A DNA stretch of 64,000 nucleotides from Corynebacterium sp. NML130628 (lineage in GTDB: Bacteria; Actinomycetota; Actinomycetes; Mycobacteriales; Mycobacteriaceae): NCBI RefSeq assembly GCF_001875665.1, contig NZ_MLAL01000028.1, forward strand, positions 1 to 64,000. The letters run 5' to 3'. A model generated the notes under the pieces. It searched no databases. It was not told the DNA's origin and worked only from the letters and a program-made list of their open reading frames with translations. How positions within the stretch are numbered: the first letter of the stretch is position 1; the number at the start of each line of letters is the position of its first letter. The position numbers were made by a program, and so were the translations under genes. Positions 17,346 through 26,422 of this stretch are shown piece by piece.

Positions 17346-18932
17346 ATGGCCGATAGTTTCTGGCTTGTCCTTGCCATCGTGTTGTACTTCGGAGTCATGG
17401 TTGCCATTGGGTTCTACTCCTGGATCCAGACAAGCAAATATGACGACTACGTCCTCGGCGACCGTGGCCTGCACCCATTCGTGGCCGGCCTCTCGGCTGG
17501 CGCTTCAGATATGTCGGGGTGGCTGTTGATGGGCCTGCCGGGCGCATTGTTTGTCTCTGGCATGAGTGAACTCTGGATCGTCATCGGTCTCTTAGCAGGC
17601 TCCTGGGCGAACTGGAAGTTCGTCGCCCCACGGCTCCGCGCCTACACGGAGGTATCGAACAACTCGATCACCCTGCCTTCCTTCTTCGAAAACCGCACCC
17701 GAGATTCCTCGCACGTCCTGCGATTCGTCGCGGCCGTGATCATTATTTTCTTCTTCACGTTCTACGTCTCCTCCGGCATGGTCTCGGGCGGCCGCTACTT
17801 CGAATCCACCTTCCACGGTGACTACCTCACCGGCGTACTGATCGTGGGATCGATTACGGTGCTTTACACGTTCATCGGCGGCTTCCTCGCGGTCAGCTAC
17901 ACCGACGTTGTCCAAGGCGTCCTCATGTTCCTTGCGCTGGTCACGGTGCCGCTGATGGCCCTACTATCCCTCGACAACCCTGGGGACATTTTCTCTTTCG
18001 CATCTCACAACGCCTACGGCCCTTGGGAGTCCGGCAACCCGGACTACTTCAACATGGTCGCCGGTGTGTCGCTGGCAACGATCATCGGCAACCTGGCGTG
18101 GGGTTTCGGCTACATGGGCCAGCCTCACATCGTCACACGCTTCATGGCACTTCGTTCTCCTGCTGAAGCAACCAGCGCTCGTCGTACAGGTATCAGCTGG
18201 GTCACCATCTGCTTCGCAGGCGCAGTGTTCACCGCGCTCGTCTCGACGGTCTTCTTCGCTGAAACACCACACAGTGTGACTGACCAGAGCGGCTTCGAAA
18301 CCATCTTCCTGGACCTCGCCCGTATCCTCTTCCACCCGCTGGTCGCGGGTATTGTCCTCACCGCGGTACTTGCAGCAATCATGTCCACCATGTCCTCACA
18401 GCTGCTCATCACTTCCTCTGCCCTCATCGAGGATATCTACCGCGCCGTCGCGAAACAGCGCCCGAGCCAGACCGCACTGCTCGTGCTTTCCCGCACGATG
18501 GTGGTATTGGTAGCCGCGATCGCGATGGTGCTGGCCATCAACCCGTCCGATACGATTCTTGGTCTCGTCGCATTCGCATGGGCAGGTTTCGGCGCAAGCT
18601 TCGGCCCAGTCGTCATTGCGTCGCTCTACTGGCGCCGACTCACCGCGCCGGGCGCTATCGCAGGCATGCTCGTCGGCGCGATCACTGTGTTCGTGTGGGG
18701 CTCTTCCGACACGCTGTCCGGAATCATCTACGAAATCGTTCCTGGTATCGCGTTCGCGTCCATTGCTCTCGTCATCGTCTCGTTGCTGACGAAGCCGAAG
18801 CAGGGCGTAGAGGACGAGTTCACACGTGCGGTCGCCGTGACCGACTTCGCGCTGTCCACCCCAGACGCCACGTTCGCGGAGGCGCTCGAAGCAACAACGG
18901 GAACCGAAGGGACCTCACGCGCGTCTAACTAG
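17346..18932 (+). CDS. putP: Sodium/proline symporter PutP
   Basis: This 528-residue integral membrane protein is of the solute:sodium symporter family. It shows the family's DDYVLGDRGLHPF, ASDMSGWLLMGLPGALF and NLAWGFGYMGQPHIV segments, and about 13 membrane helices. It imports proline with sodium for use as nutrient or osmoprotectant. The ATG at 17346 has GGGAGG 6 nt upstream. It is divergent from the SNF2 helicase across about 100 bp. The C-terminal tail after about residue 485 is hydrophilic. Confidence 0.92.
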   Translation: MADSFWLVLAIVLYFGVMVAIGFYSWIQTSKYDDYVLGDRGLHPFVAGLSAGASDMSGWLLMGLPGALFVSGMSELWIVIGLLAGSWANWKFVAPRLRAYTEVSNNSITLPSFFENRTRDSSHVLRFVAAVIIIFFFTFYVSSGMVSGGRYFESTFHGDYLTGVLIVGSITVLYTFIGGFLAVSYTDVVQGVLMFLALVTVPLMALLSLDNPGDIFSFASHNAYGPWESGNPDYFNMVAGVSLATIIGNLAWGFGYMGQPHIVTRFMALRSPAEATSARRTGISWVTICFAGAVFTALVSTVFFAETPHSVTDQSGFETIFLDLARILFHPLVAGIVLTAVLAAIMSTMSSQLLITSSALIEDIYRAVAKQRPSQTALLVLSRTMVVLVAAIAMVLAINPSDTILGLVAFAWAGFGASFGPVVIASLYWRRLTAPGAIAGMLVGAITVFVWGSSDTLSGIIYEIVPGIAFASIALVIVSLLTKPKQGVEDEFTRAVAVTDFALSTPDATFAEALEATTGTEGTSRASN

Positions 18933-18934
18933 GC

Positions 18935-19570
18935 GTGCGTGTTTACCTGACTCTTCTTCTCATTCTGACCATTGCGTACACCCCGTTCCCAACGGGGTTT
19001 TCGCGTATCGACGCCCCCACCGCCCACCAACGTGTCACCATCGTGGGCTACAAACGGGACAACTTCGGGCCAGGCTGGCAGCGCCATGCCACTGGTTGCA
19101 CAACTCGTGAGCATGCCATGGCGTATGCATTCGAGCAACCAGTTTGCGGAGTTCCCTACCGGCAATGGGCCCCTGTCGACGTCGTCGATCCATATACGCG
19201 CAAACGAATTGGCCCAGGCGATGTGGAGCTCGACCACCTTTTCCCGCTATCTGCAGCGTGGGACATGGGGGCGCACGCCTGGAGCGACGAGCAACGCCTG
19301 CAATTCGCAAACGATCCTCATAACCTCATCGTGACCTCACGCGCGGCGAACCAACAAAAATCGGACATGCTGCCGAGCGAGTGGATGCCTTCGTCTGTCG
19401 CGCAGCAATGCGCATACGCACGCCAACTTGCGCGGGTGGCAAACATGTACGGCCTGCATGTGACCACCAGGGATCTTCGTACCATGCGGCGCGCCTGCCA
19501 GGGCTGGAGGGGCGTCGCCGCCCGCTTCGCAGGCATCGGCATGTTCCCTACTGCCAATTCACCTAGGTGA
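18935..19570 (+). CDS. Secreted HNH endonuclease (DUF1524-type)
   Basis: This 211-residue protein has an N-terminal signal peptide (MRVYLTLLLILTIAYTPFP) and an HNH core: VELDHLFPLSAAWDMGAHAW, FANDPHNLIVTSRAANQQK, then SDMLPSEWMP. The histidine in LDHL and the Asn/His downstream fit the metal-finger nuclease fold of the GmrSD C-terminal family. An extracellular or wall-associated nuclease is likely, for nutrient salvage or DNA processing. The GTG start lies 2 bp after the putP stop, so it may be translated from the putP mRNA. No separate ribosome-binding site is clear. Confidence 0.82.
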   Translation: MRVYLTLLLILTIAYTPFPTGFSRIDAPTAHQRVTIVGYKRDNFGPGWQRHATGCTTREHAMAYAFEQPVCGVPYRQWAPVDVVDPYTRKRIGPGDVELDHLFPLSAAWDMGAHAWSDEQRLQFANDPHNLIVTSRAANQQKSDMLPSEWMPSSVAQQCAYARQLARVANMYGLHVTTRDLRTMRRACQGWRGVAARFAGIGMFPTANSPR

Positions 19571-19586
19571 TAGTGGACGTATCAAG

Positions 19587-19592
19587 TACAGT
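19587..19592 (+). promoter_or_regulatory. -10 box TACAGT for leaderless DUF2269-type gene
   Basis: TACAGT lies 8 nt before the ATG at 19601. No ribosome-binding site is present. Confidence 0.4.
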
Positions 19593-19600
19593 GGTTGCCT

Positions 19601-20086
19601 ATGACTACTCTGTTAACTTTCCTTCACGTCGCCGCAGCCATCCTGCTGCTGGGCCCTATCGTTGTGTCTACCTCGATGTTCCCCCGCCAAGCCGCCGAGG
19701 CACACACGGGTGACGCAGCTGCTGCGGGCCGCGCGTCGATCCTGTATCGCATTTCGCGCACCTACGGCATTGCGTCATCGCTCGTTCCGCTGCTCGGTGT
19801 CGCAATCCTCTTTGGCGACTGGGCGGCATATAAAACGAACTACTTCCTGCACACCTCCATCGTGCTGGCGGTTATCGCATGGGCACTGTTGCTCTTCGTA
19901 GTCATCCCGACCCAGCGCAAGATGGTAGGCACGCTCGGCGAGCTGGAGCCGTCCGAGGCCGACCCTGCCGACGTCACGGCGAACTTCGAAAAGTCCAAGG
20001 CGAAGGCCTCTGCCTTCGCCGGTGTATTTAACCTGCTTTGGTTCATCGTGTTGGTGCTGATGTTCTTGCCAGCACCAACCCTCTAA
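19601..20086 (+). CDS. DUF2269-like membrane protein
   Basis: This 161-residue protein has four predicted membrane helices. The first, TLLTFLHVAAAILLLGPIVV, has the FLHVAAA pattern of DUF2269-type proteins. A conserved basic RISRTYGIASSLVPLLG segment follows. Function is unknown. The ATG at 19601 was preferred to an in-frame TTG two codons upstream. It ends 4 bp from a convergent remnant. Confidence 0.72.
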   Translation: MTTLLTFLHVAAAILLLGPIVVSTSMFPRQAAEAHTGDAAAAGRASILYRISRTYGIASSLVPLLGVAILFGDWAAYKTNYFLHTSIVLAVIAWALLLFVVIPTQRKMVGTLGELEPSEADPADVTANFEKSKAKASAFAGVFNLLWFIVLVLMFLPAPTL

Positions 20087-20090
20087 GCCC

Positions 20091-20479
20091 CTAGAACTTT
20101 ATCGACGACGCCAGGCCGAGCAGCGCCAGCACGATCGGAACAACGATCGCCGCAATCTCGCCTGGGGTCATATCGCGTGAGCTTTCGGACTTGGACGAGG
20201 AGTCCCGCTCCGAGCTTTTATCGGAGGACAACAGCCGGTCGTAGAGACCGGCTTCATGTATTCCAGCGGCACCCGACACTAGGTCCCATCCCTCGGATTG
20301 GCTCATTTTCTTGCCTTGGACAATCGGCGCAGCCCACAGCCAGGCTTTCCCTTTAATCTCGATGCCGTTGATGTTGGCAACACCAGCATTGCCAAACGCC
20401 GGGCGGCTGACAACACGCCTGTAAAATTCTTCGTGCCGTCCCGTTCTTCGATCCAGACCAGACCGCCAGAGGCCCCCAG
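20091..20479 (-). pseudogene. Decayed C-terminus of an S1-protease-like membrane-anchored protein
   Basis: Directly after the stop codon of the S1 protease gene (20480-20482), the same frame continues as LGASGGLVWIEERDGTKNFTG and then breaks. One base to the side, the reading goes on as VVSRPAFGNAGVANINGIEI and through to a serine-rich linker and a membrane helix (IVVPIVLALLGLASSIKF). GASGG plus a following VW and GVVS strand resembles the GDSGGPLW...GVVSS active-site region of the intact protease upstream. A single-base deletion near 20430 explains the break. The piece after an internal ATG (71 residues) could still be translated but would lack the domain. Confidence 0.62.
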
Positions 20480-21298
20480 CTAGCTGTAATTTACGACACC
20501 AGGCAAAAATCCAGCGAGCGTGCTAGAACCATCGGTCACGGCGCTACGCACGGCGTCGGCAACCGGTCCCACGGCCGAGCCAGAGGCCGGCATCAGCAGA
20601 TTTTGTGCGTACAGCCCTAAGAGCCGCGATTCTGCAACACGCGGCCCGTCGGCAGCATGCACCCCAACCACCAAGTCACGGGATCCCAATACCGGAAGCT
20701 TTTGTGCAACCCACTGCGAGGAAACAACGCCTACGAATCCACGACCGGGAATCCACAAGGGGCCACCGGAGTCTCCTGGTCGGGTCATTGGTGCCTCAAC
20801 GAAGAACGTGTTCCCCTCTGCCCCGCCGAAGCGCCCGCAGGTAGGAGTCCCCGTCGGCCGGTTCGAAGTTTGCCCGTAGTAGCACACACGCTCACCGACC
20901 GCGATGCTGTTTGGGTTCACCCACGCGTCGCCCGAGAGTCGGTTACCACCAATCTGCACCGGGGCGTCCCACTGGATCGCAGCCCAGTCGTTGCCAAGAC
21001 GCCCGTCGTACGCTTTCGAGCGATACAGCGTTCCCAGCTGTGGCGAGGCAACCCGCGCGTTGTGGTCCACAATACGTACACGCGCACCTTCGGGACCGCA
21101 GTGTGCCGCAACAAGGCTGCGCCTGCGTGAAGGCTCGTTGAATCCAACGGTGCAATACCCGCCGCCTTCAACCATCACAGCTCCGCCCTGCTCAATGCGC
21201 TGCACATTCTGTGCATGCGCCGACGGCATATTCGTTACGACGCCCACACCGAGTGCAAGCGCCCACCCCAGCGTGAGCAAACTGCGATTCAACTTCAT
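20480..21298 (-). CDS. Secreted S1-family (trypsin-like) serine protease
   Basis: This 272-residue protein has a signal peptide (LLTLGWALALGVGVVTNMPSAHAQ) and a chymotrypsin-fold catalytic triad: His in VAAHCGPEG, Asp in GNDWAAIQW and Ser in GDSGGPLW. It should be exported and act outside the membrane on unknown substrates. The start at 21298 (MKLNRSL) follows TAGACT by 8 nt. It lacks the C-terminal membrane helix found in the second protease of this window (26423-27307), while the decayed sequence after its stop codon does contain one, so gene truncation or fusion of neighbours is possible. Confidence 0.87.
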   Translation of the reverse strand: MKLNRSLLTLGWALALGVGVVTNMPSAHAQNVQRIEQGGAVMVEGGGYCTVGFNEPSRRRSLVAAHCGPEGARVRIVDHNARVASPQLGTLYRSKAYDGRLGNDWAAIQWDAPVQIGGNRLSGDAWVNPNSIAVGERVCYYGQTSNRPTGTPTCGRFGGAEGNTFFVEAPMTRPGDSGGPLWIPGRGFVGVVSSQWVAQKLPVLGSRDLVVGVHAADGPRVAESRLLGLYAQNLLMPASGSAVGPVADAVRSAVTDGSSTLAGFLPGVVNYS

Positions 21299-21306
21299 GC
21301 CTGTGC

Positions 21307-21312
21307 AGTCTA
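21307..21312 (-). promoter_or_regulatory. -10 box TAGACT for leaderless S1 protease
   Basis: On the minus strand TAGACT is followed by 8 nt and the ATG at 21298; no ribosome-binding site is evident. Confidence 0.4.
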
Positions 21313-21330
21313 CTGCACAATCAGGTAATG

Positions 21331-21370
21331 AAAAACGCACCTGCCAAGTAATCATTACTCGACAGGTGCG
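21331..21370 (-). terminator. Intrinsic terminator of the RR-HK-helicase operon
   Basis: On the minus strand CGCACCTG pairs with CAGGTGCG. An inner AGTAAT/ATTACT dyad extends the stem, and TTTTT follows. It lies just downstream of the DEAD-box helicase stop. Confidence 0.85.
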
Positions 21371-21387
21371 CTTAGTATCTGTGGAAA

Positions 21388-23496
21388 TTAATCCCAGTTG
21401 CGGTTGTTTCCGCGGCCACCGCGACGGTCGTCACGGTCGTAGCCGCCACGACCACGTCCACCACGGCGATCATCGCGATCGTAGCCGCCACGCCCGCGAC
21501 CACCACGGTTTCGGCCACCACGGTCGTAGCCGCCACGACCACGGCCGCCACGCCCGCGTGGAGGCGCACCATGATCGCGCTGAATATTGATCAGCTGACC
21601 CGAGATTCGGGTGTCCGTCAAGCGATCAAGCACTGCGTTATCAAGGTTCTTCGGCAGCTCGACCAGGGTGAAGTCCCCACCGATCGTGATGCGGCCAAAG
21701 TCCTTCGAGTTCAAACCGCCCTCGTTGGCGAGTGCGCCAACGATTGCGCCCGGACGAACATGCTGACGCTTACCAACGTCCAGGCGGTAGGTGTCGAAGT
21801 TCTCCGAATCGTGTTCGAAACGGCTGCGGCCGCCGCGGCGGTCATCGCGGTCGCGACCGCGGCCACGACGGTCGTCGCGGTCCCACTTGTCCCGATCACG
21901 GCGATCGCGACGGTCCTTCGGCGGTTCCTTCATCAGGAACTCGTCGCCTGCCAGCGCCTGCGTAGCTAAAGCAGCAGCGATGTCGTCCATCGGCACGTTG
22001 TTGGTGGCCGAATACTCGCGGACCATGGATTTGAACACCTGCACATCGCTCGCTTCGAGCGACTCGGTAATGGAGTCCATAAACTTGGTCTTACGGCTGT
22101 CGTTGACCTCGTCAACCGTCGGCAGATCCATCTCCTCGATGGTCGCGTTGGTCACGCGCTCGATGGAACGCAGCATGCGGCGCTCACGCGGCGTAACGAA
22201 CAGGATCGCCTCACCGGTGCGGCCCGCGCGGCCGGTGCGGCCGATGCGGTGCACGTACGACTCGGTGTCATTCGGGATGTCATAGTTCAGCACGTGGCTG
22301 ATGCGTTCGACGTCCAAGCCACGAGCCGCGACATCGGTGGCGACCAAGATGTCAAGGCGGCCGTCGCGAAGCTGATCGACGGTGCGCTCACGCTGCTGCT
22401 GAGCGATGTCACCGTTGATTGCAGCAGCGGAGAACCCACGGGCACGCAGCTTCTCGGCGAGCTCCTCGGTCTCCTGCTTCGTGCGTACGAAGACGATCAT
22501 GGCCTCGAATTCGGTGACTTCGAGAATTCGAGTGATCGCGTCGAGCTTGTTACGGTGCGCAGTGAACAAGTAACGCTGAGTGATGTTCGTGTTGGTGCGC
22601 GTCTTCGACTTCACCGTTACTTCGGTCGGGTTATCGAGGTACTGCTTCGAGATACGACGAATCGCGTTCGGCATCGTCGCAGAGAACAGAGCAACCTGCT
22701 TCTCTTCCGGAGTGTCTTCCAGGATGCGCTCCACGTCCTCTTGGAAGCCCATGTTCAGCATCTCATCTGCTTCATCGAGCACGAGGAATCGCAGGCTGGA
22801 AATATCCAACGAGCCCTTCTCGAGGTGGTCGATGACGCGGCCCGGTGTACCCACGATGATCTGGGCACCGCGGCGCAGACCGGACAGCTGGATGCCGTAG
22901 GCCTGGCCACCGTAGATCGGCAGCACGGAGATACCACCAAGGTGGTCTGCAAACGACTGGAAGGAATCCGATACCTGCAGTGCAAGCTCGCGAGTCGGTG
23001 CGAGGATGAGGGCCTGCGGGTAACGCTCCTTGCGGTCAATCCGCGAAAGGATCGGCAACGCAAAAGCAGCGGTCTTACCGGTACCTGTTTGTGCAAGGCC
23101 GACAACGTCGCGACCTTCCATCAACAGTGGAATGGTCTCTGCCTGGATGGCGGATGGCTGTTCAAAGCCAACCTTCTTCACGGCATCTACGACCTCTTCG
23201 GGCAGGTTCAGGGTCTCAAACCCGTTCGTTGGTTCTTCAGAGGCCTCGTCTGCCTCGCTCCCAGCGAGATCCGCCGCGTCGCTACCAACGACATCTGCGA
23301 GGCTCAAAATCTGCTCAGTCTCATTAGTTTCGGCATTGGCTGCGTCCTGCGCAGCGCCGGTTTCCTCAGAAACTCCCGCATCCCTGGTGTCATCACGTGC
23401 AGCATCAGCTGCGACATCCTGCGGGTTTTTCTGATTTTCCGACACATTCATATCCGGCTCTTTCTCGCCGCCGGTGGCGTTTTCGGAAGTGATCAT
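21388..23496 (-). CDS. DEAD-box RNA helicase with RGG-rich tail
   Basis: This 702-residue protein has an acidic N-terminal extension of about 80 residues. The DEAD-box core follows, with AQTGTGKTAAF (motif I), PTRELALQ, VLDEADEML (motif II), SATMP and YVHRIGRTGRAG (motif VI). A DbpA/CsdA-like RNA-binding region comes next, then a tail of about 60 residues built of GRGGYDRDDRRGG repeats. It probably remodels structured RNA, for example in ribosome assembly or cold adaptation. The ATG at 23496 overlaps the kinase stop as ATGA, which supports this start over an upstream GTG and ties it to the two-component operon. Confidence 0.9.
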   Translation of the reverse strand: MITSENATGGEKEPDMNVSENQKNPQDVAADAARDDTRDAGVSEETGAAQDAANAETNETEQILSLADVVGSDAADLAGSEADEASEEPTNGFETLNLPEEVVDAVKKVGFEQPSAIQAETIPLLMEGRDVVGLAQTGTGKTAAFALPILSRIDRKERYPQALILAPTRELALQVSDSFQSFADHLGGISVLPIYGGQAYGIQLSGLRRGAQIIVGTPGRVIDHLEKGSLDISSLRFLVLDEADEMLNMGFQEDVERILEDTPEEKQVALFSATMPNAIRRISKQYLDNPTEVTVKSKTRTNTNITQRYLFTAHRNKLDAITRILEVTEFEAMIVFVRTKQETEELAEKLRARGFSAAAINGDIAQQQRERTVDQLRDGRLDILVATDVAARGLDVERISHVLNYDIPNDTESYVHRIGRTGRAGRTGEAILFVTPRERRMLRSIERVTNATIEEMDLPTVDEVNDSRKTKFMDSITESLEASDVQVFKSMVREYSATNNVPMDDIAAALATQALAGDEFLMKEPPKDRRDRRDRDKWDRDDRRGRGRDRDDRRGGRSRFEHDSENFDTYRLDVGKRQHVRPGAIVGALANEGGLNSKDFGRITIGGDFTLVELPKNLDNAVLDRLTDTRISGQLINIQRDHGAPPRGRGGRGRGGYDRGGRNRGGRGRGGYDRDDRRGGRGRGGYDRDDRRGGRGNNRNWD

Positions 23497-24635
23497 TGTT
23501 TCCCAACAGTACGCCACCCTGCAGTGTTTTTCCTATTCGCCACCGGCAACGTCATTCGCGCCACAAGTCCGCCGCCGTCTTCAGCACGTCGCGCCTCGAG
23601 CGCGAGCTCCCCGTGGTGCGCTCGCGCGATCGTATCCACCAGCGCCAGACCGAGCCCATGGCCCCGGCGCGCCCCGGAAACTCGCCCATTCGCCCTACTG
23701 AAAGGTTCAACGAGCTGCCCTACTGTTGCTGGATCCAACACGTCACCATTGTTGACGACGACCACTTCGACCCCATCGTCAGAACCGGTGCTGTGAGCGT
23801 GGACTGAAATAACCCCATCAGCACCGTGTATACGGGCGTTGTCGATGAGGTTTTGGATCGCGTGGCGCAACAGTACGTCGTCGCCGAGCACCTGGAGGTC
23901 TGGGTCGATGGTGGCGTCGATACCTGGTGTGCTCGCTGTAATGGCAGTGATGAGTTGTGTCAGGTCAATATCTCGAGCCTCGAGCACCTTAGCCTCAGCC
24001 TGGCTGAAGTTCAAAAGTGACGTGACCATCTCGGCGGATGACGCGTTGACGGTGCGGATGTCGCGGATGGCATCGCGTAGTTCCTCGGCAGACGTATTCG
24101 GGTCTAGCAGTGCGACATCTGCGATGGTCTGGATGGTGGCGATCGGGGTTTTCAGCTCGTGGGACGCGTTTGATGCAAAGCGTTGCCGTGCTGCAATGGA
24201 GTGTGCAAGGGACTCCAGCATCGAATCGAGTGCGTGCGCGAGGTCAGCGACATCGTCAGCAGGGCCTTCGTAGTCGAACCGCTGGTCAAGGTCGCCGGCA
24301 GAGACCAAACGTGCAGTCGCCGCGATGGTGCGTACGGGCTTGAGCAGCGCACCTGCAACGAACCAGCCGATGGCGCCGGCTAGAGCGGTCAGCACACACA
24401 GAGCGACGAGTGAGGCACCAAGCATCACGTTGAGCACCTCGTGCGAGATAGGCACGGAACCGTCGATGAACGCACCGTCAGCACCGGGGCCTCCTTCGGC
24501 ACCCTCGATGACTGCTTGCACAGGCACAGGGGTCAGGCGCAGGTAGAGGTACACCACCGCTGTCAGACTCAGCCCTGCTGTAAACACTGTCGCAACGAAC
24601 AGCCAGGACGTGCGGGCACGAAGTGACAGGCTCAT
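23493..24635 (-). CDS. Sensor histidine kinase
   Basis: This 380-residue kinase has a first membrane helix (about 10-31), an extracytoplasmic loop of about 35 residues, a second helix (about 72-95) and a HAMP domain. The H-box FASNASHELKTP, N-box LIDNARIHG and G-box GHGLGLAL follow. It should autophosphorylate and pass phosphate to the adjacent response regulator. Its start overlaps the regulator stop as ATGA, and its stop overlaps the helicase start the same way. The signal is unknown; the short external loop suggests sensing at the membrane. Confidence 0.92.
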   Translation of the reverse strand: MSLSLRARTSWLFVATVFTAGLSLTAVVYLYLRLTPVPVQAVIEGAEGGPGADGAFIDGSVPISHEVLNVMLGASLVALCVLTALAGAIGWFVAGALLKPVRTIAATARLVSAGDLDQRFDYEGPADDVADLAHALDSMLESLAHSIAARQRFASNASHELKTPIATIQTIADVALLDPNTSAEELRDAIRDIRTVNASSAEMVTSLLNFSQAEAKVLEARDIDLTQLITAITASTPGIDATIDPDLQVLGDDVLLRHAIQNLIDNARIHGADGVISVHAHSTGSDDGVEVVVVNNGDVLDPATVGQLVEPFSRANGRVSGARRGHGLGLALVDTIARAHHGELALEARRAEDGGGLVARMTLPVANRKNTAGWRTVGKQ

Positions 24636-25315
24636 TGGTATGGCTCCTCAGCAACGTAATACCCAGCACCCGGCATCGTTTGCACGATCCATGGTTGCCC
24701 CAGTTTGCGCCGCAGGTGGGAGATAGTGACGCGGATCGAGTTAGAGAACGGGTCCGCGTTTGCGTCCCACGCCTCTTCCAACAGCTGTTCTGCAGAAATG
24801 ACATCCCCCTGCGCGTGCATCAACGTTGCCAGCACAGCAAACTCCTTCGGTGACAGCGCAACCGACCGACCACCTCGACGTACCTGACGGGTGCCCTTAT
24901 CGAGAATGACGTCTCCGCAGGCGAGCACCGACGTTGGTTCAGGCACTCCGCGACGCAGCAGCGCCTTGACTCGCGCTAACAGCTCGGGCAGTTCGAATGG
25001 TTTGGTCAGGTAATCGTCCGCCCCCACCTCAAACCCTTCGAGGCGGTCTTCAAGTGTTGCAGACGCCGTCAGCATCAGCACCCGCGTGTTCGGGTACAGG
25101 TCGCGCACGGTGGCGCACACATCGTCGCCGTGCACCTCGGGAATGTCGCGGTCGAGCACGATCACATCAATCAGCTGGGATTCTAGACGTTCGAGCGCGG
25201 AGCGGCCGTCGTAACGCACATCGACAATCATTTCCTCACGGCGCAGTGCTTTACCCAAGGCATCAGCAAGCAAAGCTTCGTCTTCAACGACCAAAATCTT
25301 CGGCGGCGCAGCCAT
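24632..25315 (-). CDS. OmpR-family response regulator
   Basis: This 227-residue regulator has a receiver domain with acidic pocket VVEDEA, phosphoacceptor Asp in VIVLDRDIP and Lys in YLTKPF. A C-terminal winged helix follows (LSPKEFAVLATLM...IRVTISHLRRKL). It pairs with the overlapping kinase. The ATG at 25315 has GAAGGGA upstream; a GTG six codons earlier is less likely. A possible -10 box TAGAAT lies at 25364-25359. Targets are unknown. Confidence 0.92.
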   Translation of the reverse strand: MAAPPKILVVEDEALLADALGKALRREEMIVDVRYDGRSALERLESQLIDVIVLDRDIPEVHGDDVCATVRDLYPNTRVLMLTASATLEDRLEGFEVGADDYLTKPFELPELLARVKALLRRGVPEPTSVLACGDVILDKGTRQVRRGGRSVALSPKEFAVLATLMHAQGDVISAEQLLEEAWDANADPFSNSIRVTISHLRRKLGQPWIVQTMPGAGYYVAEEPYQ

Positions 25316-25418
25316 CGCAACTGTCCCTTCCACGTTGGAGTTCTCTCATTCTGCTGTGATTCTAATTGGGGTTTCGTGCGGAGCTGCAATGTTAACGCTC
25401 TCGCAACATAGCGCTTCA

Positions 25419-25424
25419 TAGCAT
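25419..25424 (+). promoter_or_regulatory. -10 box TAGCAT for leaderless membrane acyltransferase
   Basis: TAGCAT lies 7 nt before the ATG at 25432 and overlaps an earlier in-frame ATG at 25423, which supports the later start. Confidence 0.45.
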
Positions 25425-25431
25425 GAACATC

Positions 25432-26403
25432 ATGTCAAAGACTTCCACACCAGACTTACGCGTGAACGGCATCGATTACGCACGCGCAGTCGCGCTCGCA
25501 GCCATGATATTTGCACACCTCACTCATTCGACTGGGGTCGCGGGACAACTACTTTATGGGTTTCCCGCAGCGACGTTCGCGTTCCTGGCAGGCATCTCGA
25601 TGGAGCTGATGGCCCGCCGCGCCCAAAAAGTAGGCGGCGAGGCGGTCGCGCGCTGCCGCCATAGCTTTTACGTGCGCGGCACGCTACTCATCGTGCTGCA
25701 TGTGCTCCTCGTACCGTTTGCTGGCGATATCGAGGTCGTGCTCTTAGTCTTTGGCATCTGTCACCTCTGCTTGGCGACGGTCCCCCACTGGCCAACCGCG
25801 CGTTTAGGGTTACTGCTTGCGGGGCTGCTCGTAGCATCTGCTGCAACGGCTGCGCTCGGAAAAATTGTCGCCCTGCCAGCAGCAGTCTTCGGGGCTCCCT
25901 ACCCAGTCTTCTCGTGGGCCGCGCTCATGGTCGCGGGCATGGTGGCGTGGCGCGTTGTGCTGCACCACACTTGGCGTCGTTGGGTTGCTGTCCTCGTTGC
26001 CGCCGTAGCACTGCCTGCGGTAATTGCGGCGCGGCTACACCTCAATACAGCAGGGGCCGGCCTTCTGGTGGCGGCAATCGATCCGAACGGGCACACTGGT
26101 GGGCTCATTGCTGTGGTCAGTGAGTGCGCCGTCGCGGCTGGTGTCACGGCGCTGTGCCTCATCATCACGCAGTTCGTGCCTTTCGGTTGCGACATGGGCC
26201 GGATGCCGCTGACTGTGTACTGTCTCCACGTCATCACTGCGAACGGGCACAGTGGGGTGATCTTCGCAGCAGCCACCGTGATAGTCGCATTCGCGTTCGC
26301 CGTACTGTGGCGCAGTTTCTTTACTCGTGGCCCTCTTGAGGCAGCGATGCGCGCCATTGTGGCCCGTGCAACCCGTACCGATCTCCCTCCTCTCAAGCAA
26401 TAA
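25432..26403 (+). CDS. Membrane acyltransferase-like protein (heparan N-acetyltransferase type)
   Basis: This protein of about 323 residues has some ten predicted membrane helices. It opens with NGIDYARAVALAAMIFAHL, the R-x-x-A-x-x-x-M-x-x-x-H pattern of DUF1624/HGSNAT-like and acyltransferase-3-like proteins. A MPLTVYCLHV segment near the end is also typical. These proteins move acyl groups across the membrane onto sugars or lipids; the substrate here is unknown. The start at 25432 is chosen for the TAGCAT box 7 nt upstream. The S1 protease gene follows after 19 bp and is probably cotranscribed. Confidence 0.68.
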   Translation: MSKTSTPDLRVNGIDYARAVALAAMIFAHLTHSTGVAGQLLYGFPAATFAFLAGISMELMARRAQKVGGEAVARCRHSFYVRGTLLIVLHVLLVPFAGDIEVVLLVFGICHLCLATVPHWPTARLGLLLAGLLVASAATAALGKIVALPAAVFGAPYPVFSWAALMVAGMVAWRVVLHHTWRRWVAVLVAAVALPAVIAARLHLNTAGAGLLVAAIDPNGHTGGLIAVVSECAVAAGVTALCLIITQFVPFGCDMGRMPLTVYCLHVITANGHSGVIFAAATVIVAFAFAVLWRSFFTRGPLEAAMRAIVARATRTDLPPLKQ

Positions 26404-26422
26404 AGAAAAGGAATACTTAGCC

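Noticed and set aside
22249..23796. Plus-strand reading frame of 515 codons across the helicase gene
   Set aside because: It is antisense to the DEAD-box helicase and the end of the kinase gene; no motif or ribosome-binding site supports it.
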